64,000 bases of DNA. It comes from Nitrosospira sp. Nsp14 (GTDB taxonomy: Bacteria > Pseudomonadota > Gammaproteobacteria > Burkholderiales > Nitrosomonadaceae). Under the pieces are notes generated by a model. The model was not told the DNA's origin and did not search any database. It saw only the letters and a list, made by a program, of their open reading frames with translations. Shown one piece after another: positions 35,089 through 44,289 of this stretch. Numbering within the stretch: the stretch's first letter is position 1; the number at the start of each line of letters is the position of its first letter. The translations under genes were made by a program, and so were the position numbers. The stretch is from contig NZ_FOPV01000009.1 of NCBI RefSeq assembly GCF_900113575.1, positions 1-64,000 of the forward strand. Reading direction: 5' to 3'.

Positions 35089-35157
35089 AGGTTATTTCTG
35101 GATGTGTATGCGTATAGGTATAGTGTCGCGCAAAGGAAAACAGGCTGAACAAAATAA

Positions 35158-36141
35158 ATGAAGATTCGCAATCTGGATCTGACGGGTAATCCGGTCAACG
35201 CAGAGCATCAGGAGCTGGGGCTTCCACCCATAGAGGAGCCAATATCTCACCCTGGAGCGCATCCGTTTCTTCAGGCCGCGATGTGGATTGCCATTGTGGT
35301 TTTGATCGCGCTCGTGATTTTTCTGATCGGTCGGTTCTTTTTTTCCAATAACTGGTCGGGCGGCTGGCAGATTGTCGGGGAAACCCTGAGCGGGAATGTT
35401 TTTTGGAGCGCCGCGATGGTCGGGTTTCTGGCGCAAGTGATCGACGGCGCGCTGGGAATGGCTTACGGCGTTACCGCAACCACCTTTCTCTTGGCGACGG
35501 GCGCAACACCGGGTGCCGCGAGCGCAAGCGTTCATATCGCGGAAATTTTCACAACCGGTGTTTCCGGTATCTCGCACGTGAAATTCTGAAATGTAAACAA
35601 GGACTTGTTCATGCGGTTGCTGGTGCCAGGGATCCTCGGGGGAATCATCGGCGCAATCCTCGTTACTCAGATCGACGGCGCGGCCTTCAAACCGTATATA
35701 TCGGCTTATTTGTTGCTGCTGGGAATTTATATTTTGAGCAAAGCATTTCGGCCGCTCCGTCTTCGTAACAAAGACAAAGCACCTGAACATGTAGGCAAAT
35801 TGGCCTTGTTCGGCGGGTTCGTGGATGCCGCGGGCGGCGGCGGCTGGGGCCCGGTTGTTACATCAACATTAGTGGGTTCGGGCAATGATCCGCGTACGAC
35901 TATCGGCTCGGTAAATTTCGCCGAATTCTTTCTTACACTAACCGGCGCTGCTGTTTTCACGCTGCTGATGGAAACCAACAGTTGGACCATAATTATGGGG
36001 TTGGTTTTCGGCGGTCTATTCGCGGCGCCTTTCGCTGCGGTATTGTGCAAGACGCTTCACGCGCGAACATTGCTGATATTAGTGGGGATGCTGATAGTCG
36101 TCATCAGCCTGTATAACCTGCATCGCGCGCTGTTCAGCTAA
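35158..36141 (+). pseudogene. Sulfite exporter TauE/SafE family permease, interrupted by a stop codon
   Basis: The reading frame is continuous from 35158 to 36141 except for one TGA at 35587-35589. The first part (143 residues) has two membrane segments and the motif FLAQVIDGALGMAYGVTATTFLLATGATPGAASASVH broken into blocks; the second (residues from NVNKDLFMRL) continues GILGGIIGA, LFGGFVDAAGGGGWGPV and FAAVLCKTL. The family reads HxxFGN where this gene has HVKF-stop-N, so a GGA glycine codon probably became TGA. The protein should export sulfite or an organosulfur anion. A second start within the frame (ATG 35605+) could make only the C-terminal half. Confidence 0.88.
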
Positions 36142-36516
36142 AATTGGGACGAGAGATGAATTTGGTATTCCTGTACGTCTTGTTCACCCTTGTGAAGTAG
36201 GAAAAGCTGTCCCCCGAAAATGCTGGAAGTATGCTTTCTAAAGCTCAGGCTTGACAAATTCCTCACATCGGCACGATACTTTTTTCAGATAAGCTGTGAT
36301 AAGTTGCGACACGTTATTGTTTCGGATTCATCCAGTCCAGTCGGCCCCTGGGGGTAGGTGCCTAAATAGCGCGGCTGTGCAGTTAACCGCCTCCAAGTTA
36401 ATGTGGCCACGTTTCTTGCAGTCGCATTTAGCGCAAGCAATTATCCGGTAACGCATGAACGGCGGATTCTGGTTTGACATTTACATTTTTTAATAATATC
36501 CATGGGAGAGAAAACG
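36142..36516. other. Intergenic region upstream of the DUF2490 gene
   Basis: No gene is supported over about 375 bp. TTGACA at 36474-36479 followed by an AT-rich tract may be part of a promoter, but the distance to the start is short. TGGCCACG...TTGCA at about 36404-36420 resembles a sigma-54 promoter but has the wrong spacing. The ribosome binding site GGGAGAG lies at 36504-36510. Confidence 0.4.
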
Positions 36517-37281
36517 ATGCGAAAGCAATTTGGGACTGCTCTGTTACTGTCTAGCCTGGCAATTTCAGGGACCGCCTCGGCTCAACAATTTGACGATGAT
36601 GTTTCAGATTTTGGAGTGTGGGGCGCTGCGACTGCGACCGGCAATTTTGGCTTTGTCAATCCGGATAATCCGATATTGGGGAAAGTGAAGTGGTGGGCGG
36701 AAGGGCAGGGGCGTTTTGCGGATGATGCATCGAAGTTTTCCCAGGCTATCGTACGTCCCGGTATAGGTTACCAACTCAACGAAAAGATGAGTATTTGGGT
36801 CGGATACGCTTGGACACCGACTACAACTCCCTACGTCAAGAATACCTACGATGAGCACCGTGCCTGGCAACAATTCATATACGCCGACACATACTCATGG
36901 GGGAAGTTTCAAAGCCGCAGCCGCCTGGAAGAACGCTTTGTCCCCGACCATATAGGGTCAGCATCCAACCCAGGGGATGGAAATCCCAACAACGCGTCGT
37001 GGGTGGGTTTTCGTTATCGGCACTTGCTCAAAGCGTCCATTCCACTCTCGTTTGCACCGGGCTTCAGTTACATTGTTCAGGACGAGGCGTTTGTGAGTCT
37101 TAACGACACCGATTGGGTTCCCCGGCAAGGATTCGATCAAAACCGGTTCTTTACGGGTGTGGGCTACGCCTTTACCAAAAATATCACCGGCGAGATCGGA
37201 TACATGAACCAGTACATTATTCGCCGCGGGGCCAACTACATGGGGCACAACCTAGTAGTCAACCTGCTTGCAAATTTCTGA
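36517..37281 (+). CDS. DUF2490 outer-membrane protein
   Basis: This 254-residue protein has a signal peptide (residues 1-22, cut near ASAQQ) and a beta-barrel of the DUF2490 type, ending in Phe: LVVNLLANF. Diagnostic parts are GVWGAATATGNFG, KVKWWAEGQGRFADD and RSRLEERFVPDH. An ATG at 36502 begins the frame, but the ATG at 36517 has GGGAGAG six bases upstream and a proper signal peptide. Function of the family is unknown. A small exported protein follows, overlapping or adjacent. Confidence 0.82.
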   Translation: MRKQFGTALLLSSLAISGTASAQQFDDDVSDFGVWGAATATGNFGFVNPDNPILGKVKWWAEGQGRFADDASKFSQAIVRPGIGYQLNEKMSIWVGYAWTPTTTPYVKNTYDEHRAWQQFIYADTYSWGKFQSRSRLEERFVPDHIGSASNPGDGNPNNASWVGFRYRHLLKASIPLSFAPGFSYIVQDEAFVSLNDTDWVPRQGFDQNRFFTGVGYAFTKNITGEIGYMNQYIIRRGANYMGHNLVVNLLANF

Positions 37282-37867
37282 GAATCTCTTTTCGCCACGG
37301 GGTAGGAAAAAAATATACGCTCTTTCTGGTTATTCCGTGGCGAACCCACCCGCTTTGATTTTGAATTCAAATTCCTTCTCATTCCCGAGCTTAATTATCT
37401 GGTCGTTGTCGCTCGCGATATCCCTGGATGCTTCTGCTCCAAGTCATGCCGCGACGGACGATTATAATCAATGCATCGATAGATCAGCCAAAGGAAGGAG
37501 CGGACAGAATACGGCTTCAGCAACTGAAGCAGGTTGCGAGCAGCGATCGGAGAACGTGAGGACTGAAGAACTCGACCTGCCAGCCGATGCGCTCGGCAGG
37601 CTGGACGTAAGCGCGGGATTCGGTTGGGGGATTTTCAGCGGGACCATTTTTAACGGAAATAAGGACTACGCGCTGACAGGTGTTACCGTCCTTCTCACTC
37701 CGCCAACAAATAAATCTGATCAAACCCCGGTGAACGGCAGGGAATATGACATCGCTTTAGCTTTGGAACCCTTGGCGAAAGGCTCTCTTTCCATGCCTGT
37801 TCCGTCCGACAATACCCTTGAATATACGTGGAAGATCACGAAGGCACGAGGTTACAAAGCGCGATAA
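37268..37867 (+). CDS. Exported protein of unknown function
   Basis: The frame lacks an ATG near its start; TTG at 37268 (overlapping the DUF2490 end) or GTG at about 37337 could be used. A hydrophobic stretch (SLIIWSLSLAISLDASAPSHA) looks like a signal peptide with cleavage at SHA-ATDD. The mature part has four cysteines or fewer, a segment AGFGWGIFSGTIFNGNKDYALTGV and a C-terminus YTWKITKARGYKAR, which could be an Ig- or FxLYD-like beta sandwich. I do not recognise a family. Coding support is the long open frame and the signal peptide. Confidence 0.6.
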   Translation: MQISENLFSPRGRKKIYALSGYSVANPPALILNSNSFSFPSLIIWSLSLAISLDASAPSHAATDDYNQCIDRSAKGRSGQNTASATEAGCEQRSENVRTEELDLPADALGRLDVSAGFGWGIFSGTIFNGNKDYALTGVTVLLTPPTNKSDQTPVNGREYDIALALEPLAKGSLSMPVPSDNTLEYTWKITKARGYKAR

Positions 37868-37895
37868 TACCGGCCGTTAAGTATTGAAGATGGCT

Positions 37896-38447
37896 CTATA
37901 ACAGAGGTTTTAACATCCCCTCGAGCTTGCTTCGGCTGAGGCGTCCCAGTTTTGACCCTGTGATGTTCCCGCTGCGGTCGATAACAACCGTGAACGGCAG
38001 CGCGCCTTGCCGGTTTCCAGCCGCATCAGCCAGCGCCATGACACTCAGGTCTCCTACCAGCACGGGATAATTGATACCGATTTGCTTACTGAAGGCAGCT
38101 GCCCGTTCTATCTGATCCACGGCGATGCCGACAAAAACCACTCCCCGATCGCCAAATTTTTTCTGAAGCTCAATGAACTCGGGAATTTCCTCCCGACAAG
38201 GCCCGCACCAACTTGCCCAGAAGTTCACCACCATAACCTTGCCGCGCCATTGAGAAATGGGTTGAAGCGTGTTCGTAAGGTCCGGCAGGCTAGCCGCGAA
38301 AATTGTCTCCGATCCTTTCCGTGCCGTATCGGCCGGCACCTCGAGCGAGCCATTACTGCTCGTCAGCTGACCACGCAAGAGAACACCCGCAGTCAATGCA
38401 AGTATTGCAACACCCGCATACAACAACACTTGCTGTAATTTTGTCAT
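37896..38447 (-). CDS. TlpA-family thiol-disulfide reductase
   Basis: This 183-residue thioredoxin-like protein is anchored by an N-terminal helix (residues about 7-25). The active site is WASWCGPCREEIPEF, and the motif PFTVVIDRSGNITGSKLG contains the cis-proline region. Such proteins reduce disulfides in the periplasm, often for cytochrome c maturation. An ATG at 38447 gives a short N-terminus and the membrane helix; a GTG at 38507 would extend it. It lies near dsbD, a probable electron donor, but the two are about 180 bp apart. Confidence 0.86.
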   Translation of the reverse strand: MTKLQQVLLYAGVAILALTAGVLLRGQLTSSNGSLEVPADTARKGSETIFAASLPDLTNTLQPISQWRGKVMVVNFWASWCGPCREEIPEFIELQKKFGDRGVVFVGIAVDQIERAAAFSKQIGINYPVLVGDLSVMALADAAGNRQGALPFTVVIDRSGNITGSKLGRLSRSKLEGMLKPLL

Positions 38448-38623
38448 CAACCAGATCTCGAAAAGTTTTGCTGAAACTCCGCCGGGCACTCTTCGCGTTG
38501 CAGGCACACCGACGATCCTGTCCTAAATTCCTAGTGAGTTGAACCTGTCTTGAGATGAGATTGGACCCAAGGGACAAGCCCCATGTGCGCAACTGTGCAT
38601 CCGCGGGACTTGGCCCGAGAAAC

Positions 38624-40603
38624 CTAGATCAATACCGCGTTGAGGATCGATAGGAAACTATCCTTATCCTGATACCCGATGAGCCTCACGCCTGGAATCT
38701 CGCGCCCCTGCCGGTCGAGAAACAAAATGCCCGGCGGTCCAAATAACCTGAAGCGCTTGAGTAAAGCACCGTCATCCGGGGTACCCGCGGTCACGTCCAC
38801 CTGTAGTAGCACCACGTCTTTCAAGCGCGATTGCACTTTAGCATCGGTAAACGTGAAGCGCTCCATTTCCTTACACGAAATACACCAATCTGCGGAAAAA
38901 TCCAACATGACATACTTGTCCTTCGATTGGGCGATTCGCTGTTCAAGTTCGTCGATGGATTTCACTTTTTGAAACGGTAAATGACGGGTTTGCTCCATCC
39001 CGGTTTGGTTCGTTCCATTTCCACCCGCTCCAGCGATGCTTATCCTTGAAAGGGGTTGCAAAATATCGCGACTGCCCGAGAACACACCGATCAGCAGCGC
39101 AATACCAGTCAGCAATGCGATCATGCCCAGACCTTTCAGGAGTTTTTGCGTGCCGGAAGCATCGGGATGCAGCGGATCAACGGCACGCAAATAAATGGCT
39201 GATACGATCAACAACGCTGCCCATAGCAGCATATGCGCCACGGCGGAGATCACCGGCGATATCAGCCAGATCGCGACACCGAGGAGTAAAACACCGAAAA
39301 AGTTTTTGACTGACTCCATCCAAGGGCCTACCCTGGGTAGAAGCGCCCCTGCGGATGCGCCCAGCAGCAGCAGAGGAACACCCATCCCCAAAGCCATGAC
39401 AAACAATGCTGACCCGCCCAGAACGACGTCACCGGTCTGGCTGATATAAAGCAACGCCCCCGCCAGCGGAGCTGCCACGCAAGGGCCGACAATCAATGCC
39501 GACAACGCACCCATTCCAAATACTCCGGTCAGGTGGCCGCCCTTCAAATGCCCCGCCTCCTCCGAGACCTTGCTCTGCAGGAAGGTGGGCAATTGCAGTT
39601 CATAAAAACCGAACATGGAGAAGGCAAGCACCACAAAAACCAAAGCAAATGTTCCCAATACCCAGGCATTCTGCAAAGTTGCGGAGAGCATCGCGCCGGA
39701 GAGGCCCGCGGCTACGCCAGCGCACGCATAGGTAATTGCCATGCCCATGACATAGGCGAGCGAGAGGACGAATCCCCACCTCTTGGTGATGTGTTCCCCC
39801 TTCTTGGCAATAATGCCCGATAGGATTGGAAACATCGGAAATACGCAGGGAGTAAAGGAGAGCAGGAGGCCGATGCCAAAAAAACCGGTCAGAATCAGCC
39901 AGAAGTTGCCACTATCGAACATCCGCTCGATCTTGGCTGATTCCGTCTCAATGGCGGGTGACGGCGATGACTGAAAGAGTTCCGCCGTTGGATCCGCCTT
40001 TTCCGGCTTTGCCGCGGCGAAGGCAGGCGCCGCCATCGCGTTGTTGCTGATGGCATTGGCCGCTGACCCTGCCGCAGCTTTAGCCATGGGCAGGGTCAGC
40101 TCAACCACCTTGTTTATCGGCGCGTAGCAGACACCTATCGGTTCGTTGCAGCCTTGGTAAGTTGCAACGAGAGTGAGTTTGTCACTTGATGACCCATCGC
40201 GTTTCAAGGACACGACCGCCTCGAATGGCTGGTGAAAAACCTCGACTTGACCAAAGGTAACATCGCTTTTCAACTTACCCGGGGGAAGAGATATCTTCTC
40301 GATAGAGGTTTCCGTATTCTGGGGCTTGAATGCAACCTTATCTTTATAGAGATAATAGTTTTTAGCCGGCTCGAATTGCGCCACCAGCGTATTCTCGTCT
40401 CGTACTCTGACTGTCAGCTTGAAAGCCTGATCAGGGGGCAGCAATTCCTCCTCATCACTTTTATCGAAGCTCGTGCCGAGCTGCTTTAAGCCTGAAAGAA
40501 ACCCGAATGGCTTCGTCTCTTCAGCGAAAATGCTCGTGCTGGAGAAGCAGAGCAAAAGCAGCCAAACGCGGCTCAAGCGCATTGAAAAACTGGTCCGGTT
40601 CAT
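38624..40603 (-). CDS. dsbD: Thiol:disulfide interchange protein DsbD
   Basis: DsbD carries electrons from cytoplasmic thioredoxin across the membrane to periplasmic reductases. The 659-residue protein has a signal peptide (residues 1-28), an N-terminal Ig-like domain (ending ...GCNEPIGVCYAPINKVV, with its redox cysteines), about eight membrane helices with cysteines in TPCVFPMFPIL and GPCVAAPLAG, and a C-terminal thioredoxin domain with ADWCISCKEME. The start at 40603 overlaps the cutA stop (ATGA), which fixes the choice. The TlpA gene nearby is a likely partner. Confidence 0.93.
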   Translation of the reverse strand: MNRTSFSMRLSRVWLLLLCFSSTSIFAEETKPFGFLSGLKQLGTSFDKSDEEELLPPDQAFKLTVRVRDENTLVAQFEPAKNYYLYKDKVAFKPQNTETSIEKISLPPGKLKSDVTFGQVEVFHQPFEAVVSLKRDGSSSDKLTLVATYQGCNEPIGVCYAPINKVVELTLPMAKAAAGSAANAISNNAMAAPAFAAAKPEKADPTAELFQSSPSPAIETESAKIERMFDSGNFWLILTGFFGIGLLLSFTPCVFPMFPILSGIIAKKGEHITKRWGFVLSLAYVMGMAITYACAGVAAGLSGAMLSATLQNAWVLGTFALVFVVLAFSMFGFYELQLPTFLQSKVSEEAGHLKGGHLTGVFGMGALSALIVGPCVAAPLAGALLYISQTGDVVLGGSALFVMALGMGVPLLLLGASAGALLPRVGPWMESVKNFFGVLLLGVAIWLISPVISAVAHMLLWAALLIVSAIYLRAVDPLHPDASGTQKLLKGLGMIALLTGIALLIGVFSGSRDILQPLSRISIAGAGGNGTNQTGMEQTRHLPFQKVKSIDELEQRIAQSKDKYVMLDFSADWCISCKEMERFTFTDAKVQSRLKDVVLLQVDVTAGTPDDGALLKRFRLFGPPGILFLDRQGREIPGVRLIGYQDKDSFLSILNAVLI

Positions 40604-40929
40604 TTTTGGTCCGAGGCTGATGTTTCTTCGGCGATCCACTTCAGATAGGCGGGCAAACCACTGATGATTGGGACAGCAATGATCTCTGGTAGTTCGTAGG
40701 GATGGGCAGCCTTGATTAACTGCTCTAACTGCGCATAATGCTCCGCAAGCGTTTTAATGAGCACCGGGACTTCACTTACACTTTCATTTCTTCCTTCCCA
40801 GCGATATACAGAAGTACAGTCAGCCAGCACGTTAACGCAGGCCGCCACGCGCTCATCCACCAGTTTTTGCGCAAGCCCCATCGCGGCCGCTCGGTCGGGT
40901 AAATTGGTAAAAATGAGTATGGGTTCCAT
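40600..40929 (-). CDS. cutA: Divalent-cation tolerance protein CutA
   Basis: CutA is a small 109-residue trimeric protein of the PII-like fold. It shows FTNLPDRAAAMGLAQKLVDERVAACVNV and SVYRWEGRNE followed by HPYELPEIIAVPI. It is known for a role in copper tolerance in Escherichia coli, though the function is still unsettled. The gene is directly followed by dsbD with a 4-bp overlap, a frequent pair in Proteobacteria, so the two are co-translated. Confidence 0.92.
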   Translation of the reverse strand: MEPILIFTNLPDRAAAMGLAQKLVDERVAACVNVLADCTSVYRWEGRNESVSEVPVLIKTLAEHYAQLEQLIKAAHPYELPEIIAVPIISGLPAYLKWIAEETSASDQK

Positions 40930-40989
40930 GCGTGAATTGTACTCGCGAGACTCGCATTTTATCTACCTTCGCCAGCAGCCGCATTCCCC

Positions 40990-41886
40990 TTAGCCGCCTT
41001 CCGCGAAACAGTCACGCACAGTGGGGTAGCGCAGGTCTACGTGCAACTCATGTTTTAACCGGGTGTTTATCAGCCGCCGCGACTCCCGCATGAATGACAA
41101 CATGCCGGGCGATATCTGCCCCTCGGCCTCGGCGCGCGAAACGCGCGGTGGCCGCGGCAAGCCGAACCGGTCGGCTATCAAGTCAAAATACTCGCCCATT
41201 TTCAAATGCGAGTCATCGCAGGCGTGGTAGACCCGGCCGGGTCTGCCCAAGCGCAGTGCGGCCACAACGATCCGTGCAAGATCGTCAGCGTGTATATGAT
41301 TTGTAAAGCTATCCTGTTCCGGCAGTAACGCCGGGATGCCGTCACGCAGGCGCGCCAGCGGCAACCGGTTACCGGCATAAATCCCTGGCACCCGCAGGAT
41401 CGAAACGCTCACTCCGGTGCGCAAGCCCCAGCTGCGCAGCTGTCTTTCCGCATCAACGCGGCGCAATGCGCGTTCGGTCTGCGGGTTGAGCACATGCGTC
41501 TCATCTACCAGCCTTCCCTCGCAATCACCATACACGCCACTGGTGCTGATGTACACAAGTCGTTGTGGTAACATTGCCGCCTTTATCTTTGTCTTTGGAC
41601 GCCTTGTTCTGGTCAGCGCTGCCAGGAGATTTGCGGTGCGGCTGTCGTGCCGGCCCAAGTTGGGTGGCGGCGCCAGATGCAGCACCGCATGAGCCAAGCC
41701 GGAAATTTTGCTCAGACTATCAGGTATGTCTAGATCGCCAAATACGGGCGTAATACCCTGCAAACGCAGGGACTCGCGGTTCTCCGGTCTGCGGTACATG
41801 CCCAGCAACCGGTAATGCGCCTGTAGCAGGGGCGCCGCCCGTAACGCCACATCGCCGCAACCGGCTATCAAGAGTGTCTGCTTCAT
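40990..41886 (-). CDS. NAD(P)-dependent epimerase/dehydratase (YeeZ-like SDR)
   Basis: This 298-residue protein is an extended SDR-fold enzyme with the N-terminal motif LLIAGCGDVALR, the substrate region VYISTSGVYGDCEGRLVDET (YxxxK-like catalytic region is altered) and HADDLARIVVAALR. Members related to YeeZ are of unknown function. It stands between cutA and an oppositely transcribed reductase. The lack of a clear YxxxK should be noted. Confidence 0.78.
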   Translation of the reverse strand: MKQTLLIAGCGDVALRAAPLLQAHYRLLGMYRRPENRESLRLQGITPVFGDLDIPDSLSKISGLAHAVLHLAPPPNLGRHDSRTANLLAALTRTRRPKTKIKAAMLPQRLVYISTSGVYGDCEGRLVDETHVLNPQTERALRRVDAERQLRSWGLRTGVSVSILRVPGIYAGNRLPLARLRDGIPALLPEQDSFTNHIHADDLARIVVAALRLGRPGRVYHACDDSHLKMGEYFDLIADRFGLPRPPRVSRAEAEGQISPGMLSFMRESRRLINTRLKHELHVDLRYPTVRDCFAEGG

Positions 41887-41936
41887 AAATGTTCAGTTCA
41901 CCGCCACCGATTTATTTGCCGATGCATCCGTAATCC

Positions 41937-42977
41937 ATGCCTTATCAAATCACTATTCAGCCGAGCGGACATGTTTTCTTCGCCGAAGCCGACGAAACCA
42001 TCCTGCAGGCCGCGCTTCGCGAAGGTTTTCCCCTCCCGTACGGCTGCCGCAACGGTGCATGCGGGACGTGCAAGGGCAAAATCATACAGGGAACAGTGGA
42101 TTTCGGCAGCTACAACGAAAGCGCGCTGTCGGAAGTTGAGAAAAAGGCCGGCATGGCGTTGTTCTGCCGCGCGGTGCCGCTGACGGACCTGGTAATTGAA
42201 TGCCGTGAGATCGGAGCGATAAAAGATATCAAGGTCAAAACACTCCCGTGCCGCATCCAGAAACTGGAGCGGGTGGCGCCGGACGTAATGATCATTTCCC
42301 TGAAGCTCCCCCCCAACGAACGTTTGCAGTTTCTCGCAGGACAATACATCGACATCCTCATGAAAAATGGCAAGCGCCGGAGTTTTTCACTGGCTAACGC
42401 CCCCCATGACGATGAGTTGCTGCAACTGCATGTGCGCAACTACCGTGGTGGCACATTCGCCGAGCATGTGTTCACCCAAATGAAGGAAAGAGACATCCTG
42501 CGCTTTGAAGGACCCCTGGGCACGTTTTTTCTGCGCGAGGATTCGGACAAACCAATAATATTCGTTGCCAGTGGGACCGGCTTCGCGCCGGTCAAGAGCA
42601 TACTTGAGCATGTGTTCCACGTACGCAACTCGAGCGGCAATGAACGGCAAATGGTGCTTTATTGGGGCAACCGGACCAAGGCAGATCTTTACCTCGCAAA
42701 CCTCGCGGGCAACTGGCAACAGGCACATGACAACTTCACCTTTATTCCGGTGTTATCCGAGGCATTGCCATCGGATAACTGGAGCGGAAGAACCGGACTG
42801 GTGCATGAGGCAGTAATGCAGGATTTTGACGACCTCGCCGGTTATCAGATCTACGCTTGCGGTGCGCCTGGCATGGTTGAAGCCGCGCATCGGGATTTCA
42901 CCCAGTTGCGCAGGCTCCCTGAGGAAGAGTTTTTTTCAGACGCGTTTACTGTTTCCTCCGGTGAATCCAAATCCTGA
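41937..42977 (+). CDS. Ferredoxin-domain NAD(P)H:flavin oxidoreductase (AscD-like)
   Basis: This 346-residue protein has an N-terminal 2Fe-2S ferredoxin domain (CRNGACGTCKGKI, then C near FC at residue 76), an FAD-binding domain (YIDILMKNGKRRSFSLANAP) and an NAD-binding domain (VASGTGFAPVKSILE, YACGAPGMVEAAH). The domain order agrees with CDP-6-deoxy-3,4-glucoseen reductase and phenol hydroxylase reductases. The partner is unknown; in betaproteobacteria this gene is often isolated, so the sugar-pathway name should not be taken as proven. Confidence 0.85.
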   Translation: MPYQITIQPSGHVFFAEADETILQAALREGFPLPYGCRNGACGTCKGKIIQGTVDFGSYNESALSEVEKKAGMALFCRAVPLTDLVIECREIGAIKDIKVKTLPCRIQKLERVAPDVMIISLKLPPNERLQFLAGQYIDILMKNGKRRSFSLANAPHDDELLQLHVRNYRGGTFAEHVFTQMKERDILRFEGPLGTFFLREDSDKPIIFVASGTGFAPVKSILEHVFHVRNSSGNERQMVLYWGNRTKADLYLANLAGNWQQAHDNFTFIPVLSEALPSDNWSGRTGLVHEAVMQDFDDLAGYQIYACGAPGMVEAAHRDFTQLRRLPEEEFFSDAFTVSSGESKS

Positions 42978-43086
42978 CGCGTCGAGCGAAATTCTGACTG
43001 CTGGGCTACCTCGCGTTCCAAAGCAGACTGCCCGATGGGTGGGAAAAACGCCTCGTCTGGATCTTATCTTCCGCAACCAAGTCCCG

Positions 43087-44289
43087 CTAATCCGATTCCA
43101 AACGCCTTAACGCAAGTTTTAGCCCCTCGTCATAGTGATGCCTAGCCGGCTCGGATCGGCCGATTTTCTCGTATAGCCGCGCCAACGCCAGATGAGCTGT
43201 ATAGCTGGGCTCCACCGACAGGCTCGCCTCAAGATAGTTCTGAGCTTTGCCCCATAGCCCGCAATGAGCACAAAGCTTTCCGAGCGCCAGGAGGAGGGAA
43301 GCATCGTTAGGATGAGACTTAAGCCATCCTTCCGCGCGTTCAATTTGCCGGATAGCGTCACCCTCCGGACATTCGCCATAAAGCTCGGCTAATTCCGAAT
43401 CCCATTGGTTATCCAGGCTCTGCTCAATGATTTGATGAGCTGTCGGGCAATCGCCTAGAGCCGCAGACGCGCTCGCAGCGGCAGCAGCCAGCTTGCTGTC
43501 CTTTTTATCCGACGATGAAATATTTTGCCAATATTCCTTTAGTGCCTGGGAGTCCCGCGTTCTGCTTTTGAAACCCTCCAAATAGGCATAGCGGCGCCAT
43601 TGGGTGATCAGGTTCGTGTCGAGCGCGTTTCGGCTCTCTAGCTGCCTGAGCAGATCCAGTACCGCGACCCAGTTCCTGCCCAGCTGCTGCGCTTTCAACT
43701 CCAGGCGCAATGCCGCGGTGTGCTGTCGATCGCCCTTCATGCGCAACGACCCTAAAATTTTCAGGGCTTCTTCAGGCCGCCGTTCATCCAGCAACAGTTC
43801 AGCGTGAGTCATAACCCGCAGCGTCGTTTCATCCGGCGCGCTGGATTCCGCTTTACTGATAAATTCATCCCGCTGCGAATACCTTCTTAGTTCATGCGCA
43901 GAACGCGCGGCGATCATAGCGTTGATTGCAGCGGCCTCGGGAGACTGGTCCATTTCCAGTGCCGCCGCCGACGCGCTCTCGGCCTTGGCATAACGCCCTT
44001 CGAAGTACGCCCTGAGGCCATCCATCATGGCGGCATGCGCTTTCTCGCGGCGCCGCCGGGCGCGGAAATCGCTCACTTCAGTTGGCAACCGGATGGTAAT
44101 GACAGCCAGCCGTACCACAAAATAAGCAATGAAAAGCAAGGCCAGGAGTACCGCCACCAGCAAGTTAAGCGATAGCTCGATACGATAAGGGGGGGACACC
44201 ACCAGCACATATCCGCTGTTGTAGCGAGCCCCAAGGGTAACTGCCACTGCAAAGAAAAACAATGCCAGAACCCAGAACGCTACTTTCAC
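43087..44289 (-). CDS. hemY: HemY-like protein, heme biosynthesis operon
   Basis: The 400-residue protein has two N-terminal membrane helices (residues about 5-22 and 38-62) and a C-terminal TPR-rich domain. It is the HemY found downstream of hemC-hemD-hemX in Proteobacteria and is distinct from the protoporphyrinogen oxidase of the same name. Function is unclear. The start is GTG; it overlaps hemX by 4 bp (GTGA). Confidence 0.88.
   Translation of the reverse strand: MKVAFWVLALFFFAVAVTLGARYNSGYVLVVSPPYRIELSLNLLVAVLLALLFIAYFVVRLAVITIRLPTEVSDFRARRRREKAHAAMMDGLRAYFEGRYAKAESASAAALEMDQSPEAAAINAMIAARSAHELRRYSQRDEFISKAESSAPDETTLRVMTHAELLLDERRPEEALKILGSLRMKGDRQHTAALRLELKAQQLGRNWVAVLDLLRQLESRNALDTNLITQWRRYAYLEGFKSRTRDSQALKEYWQNISSSDKKDSKLAAAAASASAALGDCPTAHQIIEQSLDNQWDSELAELYGECPEGDAIRQIERAEGWLKSHPNDASLLLALGKLCAHCGLWGKAQNYLEASLSVEPSYTAHLALARLYEKIGRSEPARHHYDEGLKLALRRLESD

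Noticed and set aside
35587-35589. TGA as a selenocysteine codon in the TauE gene
   Set aside because: The family has glycine there and no selenocysteine insertion hairpin is visible just downstream.
35092-35790. A 232-residue minus-strand frame opposite the TauE gene
   Set aside because: Antisense to a recognised gene with intact codon pattern apart from one stop.
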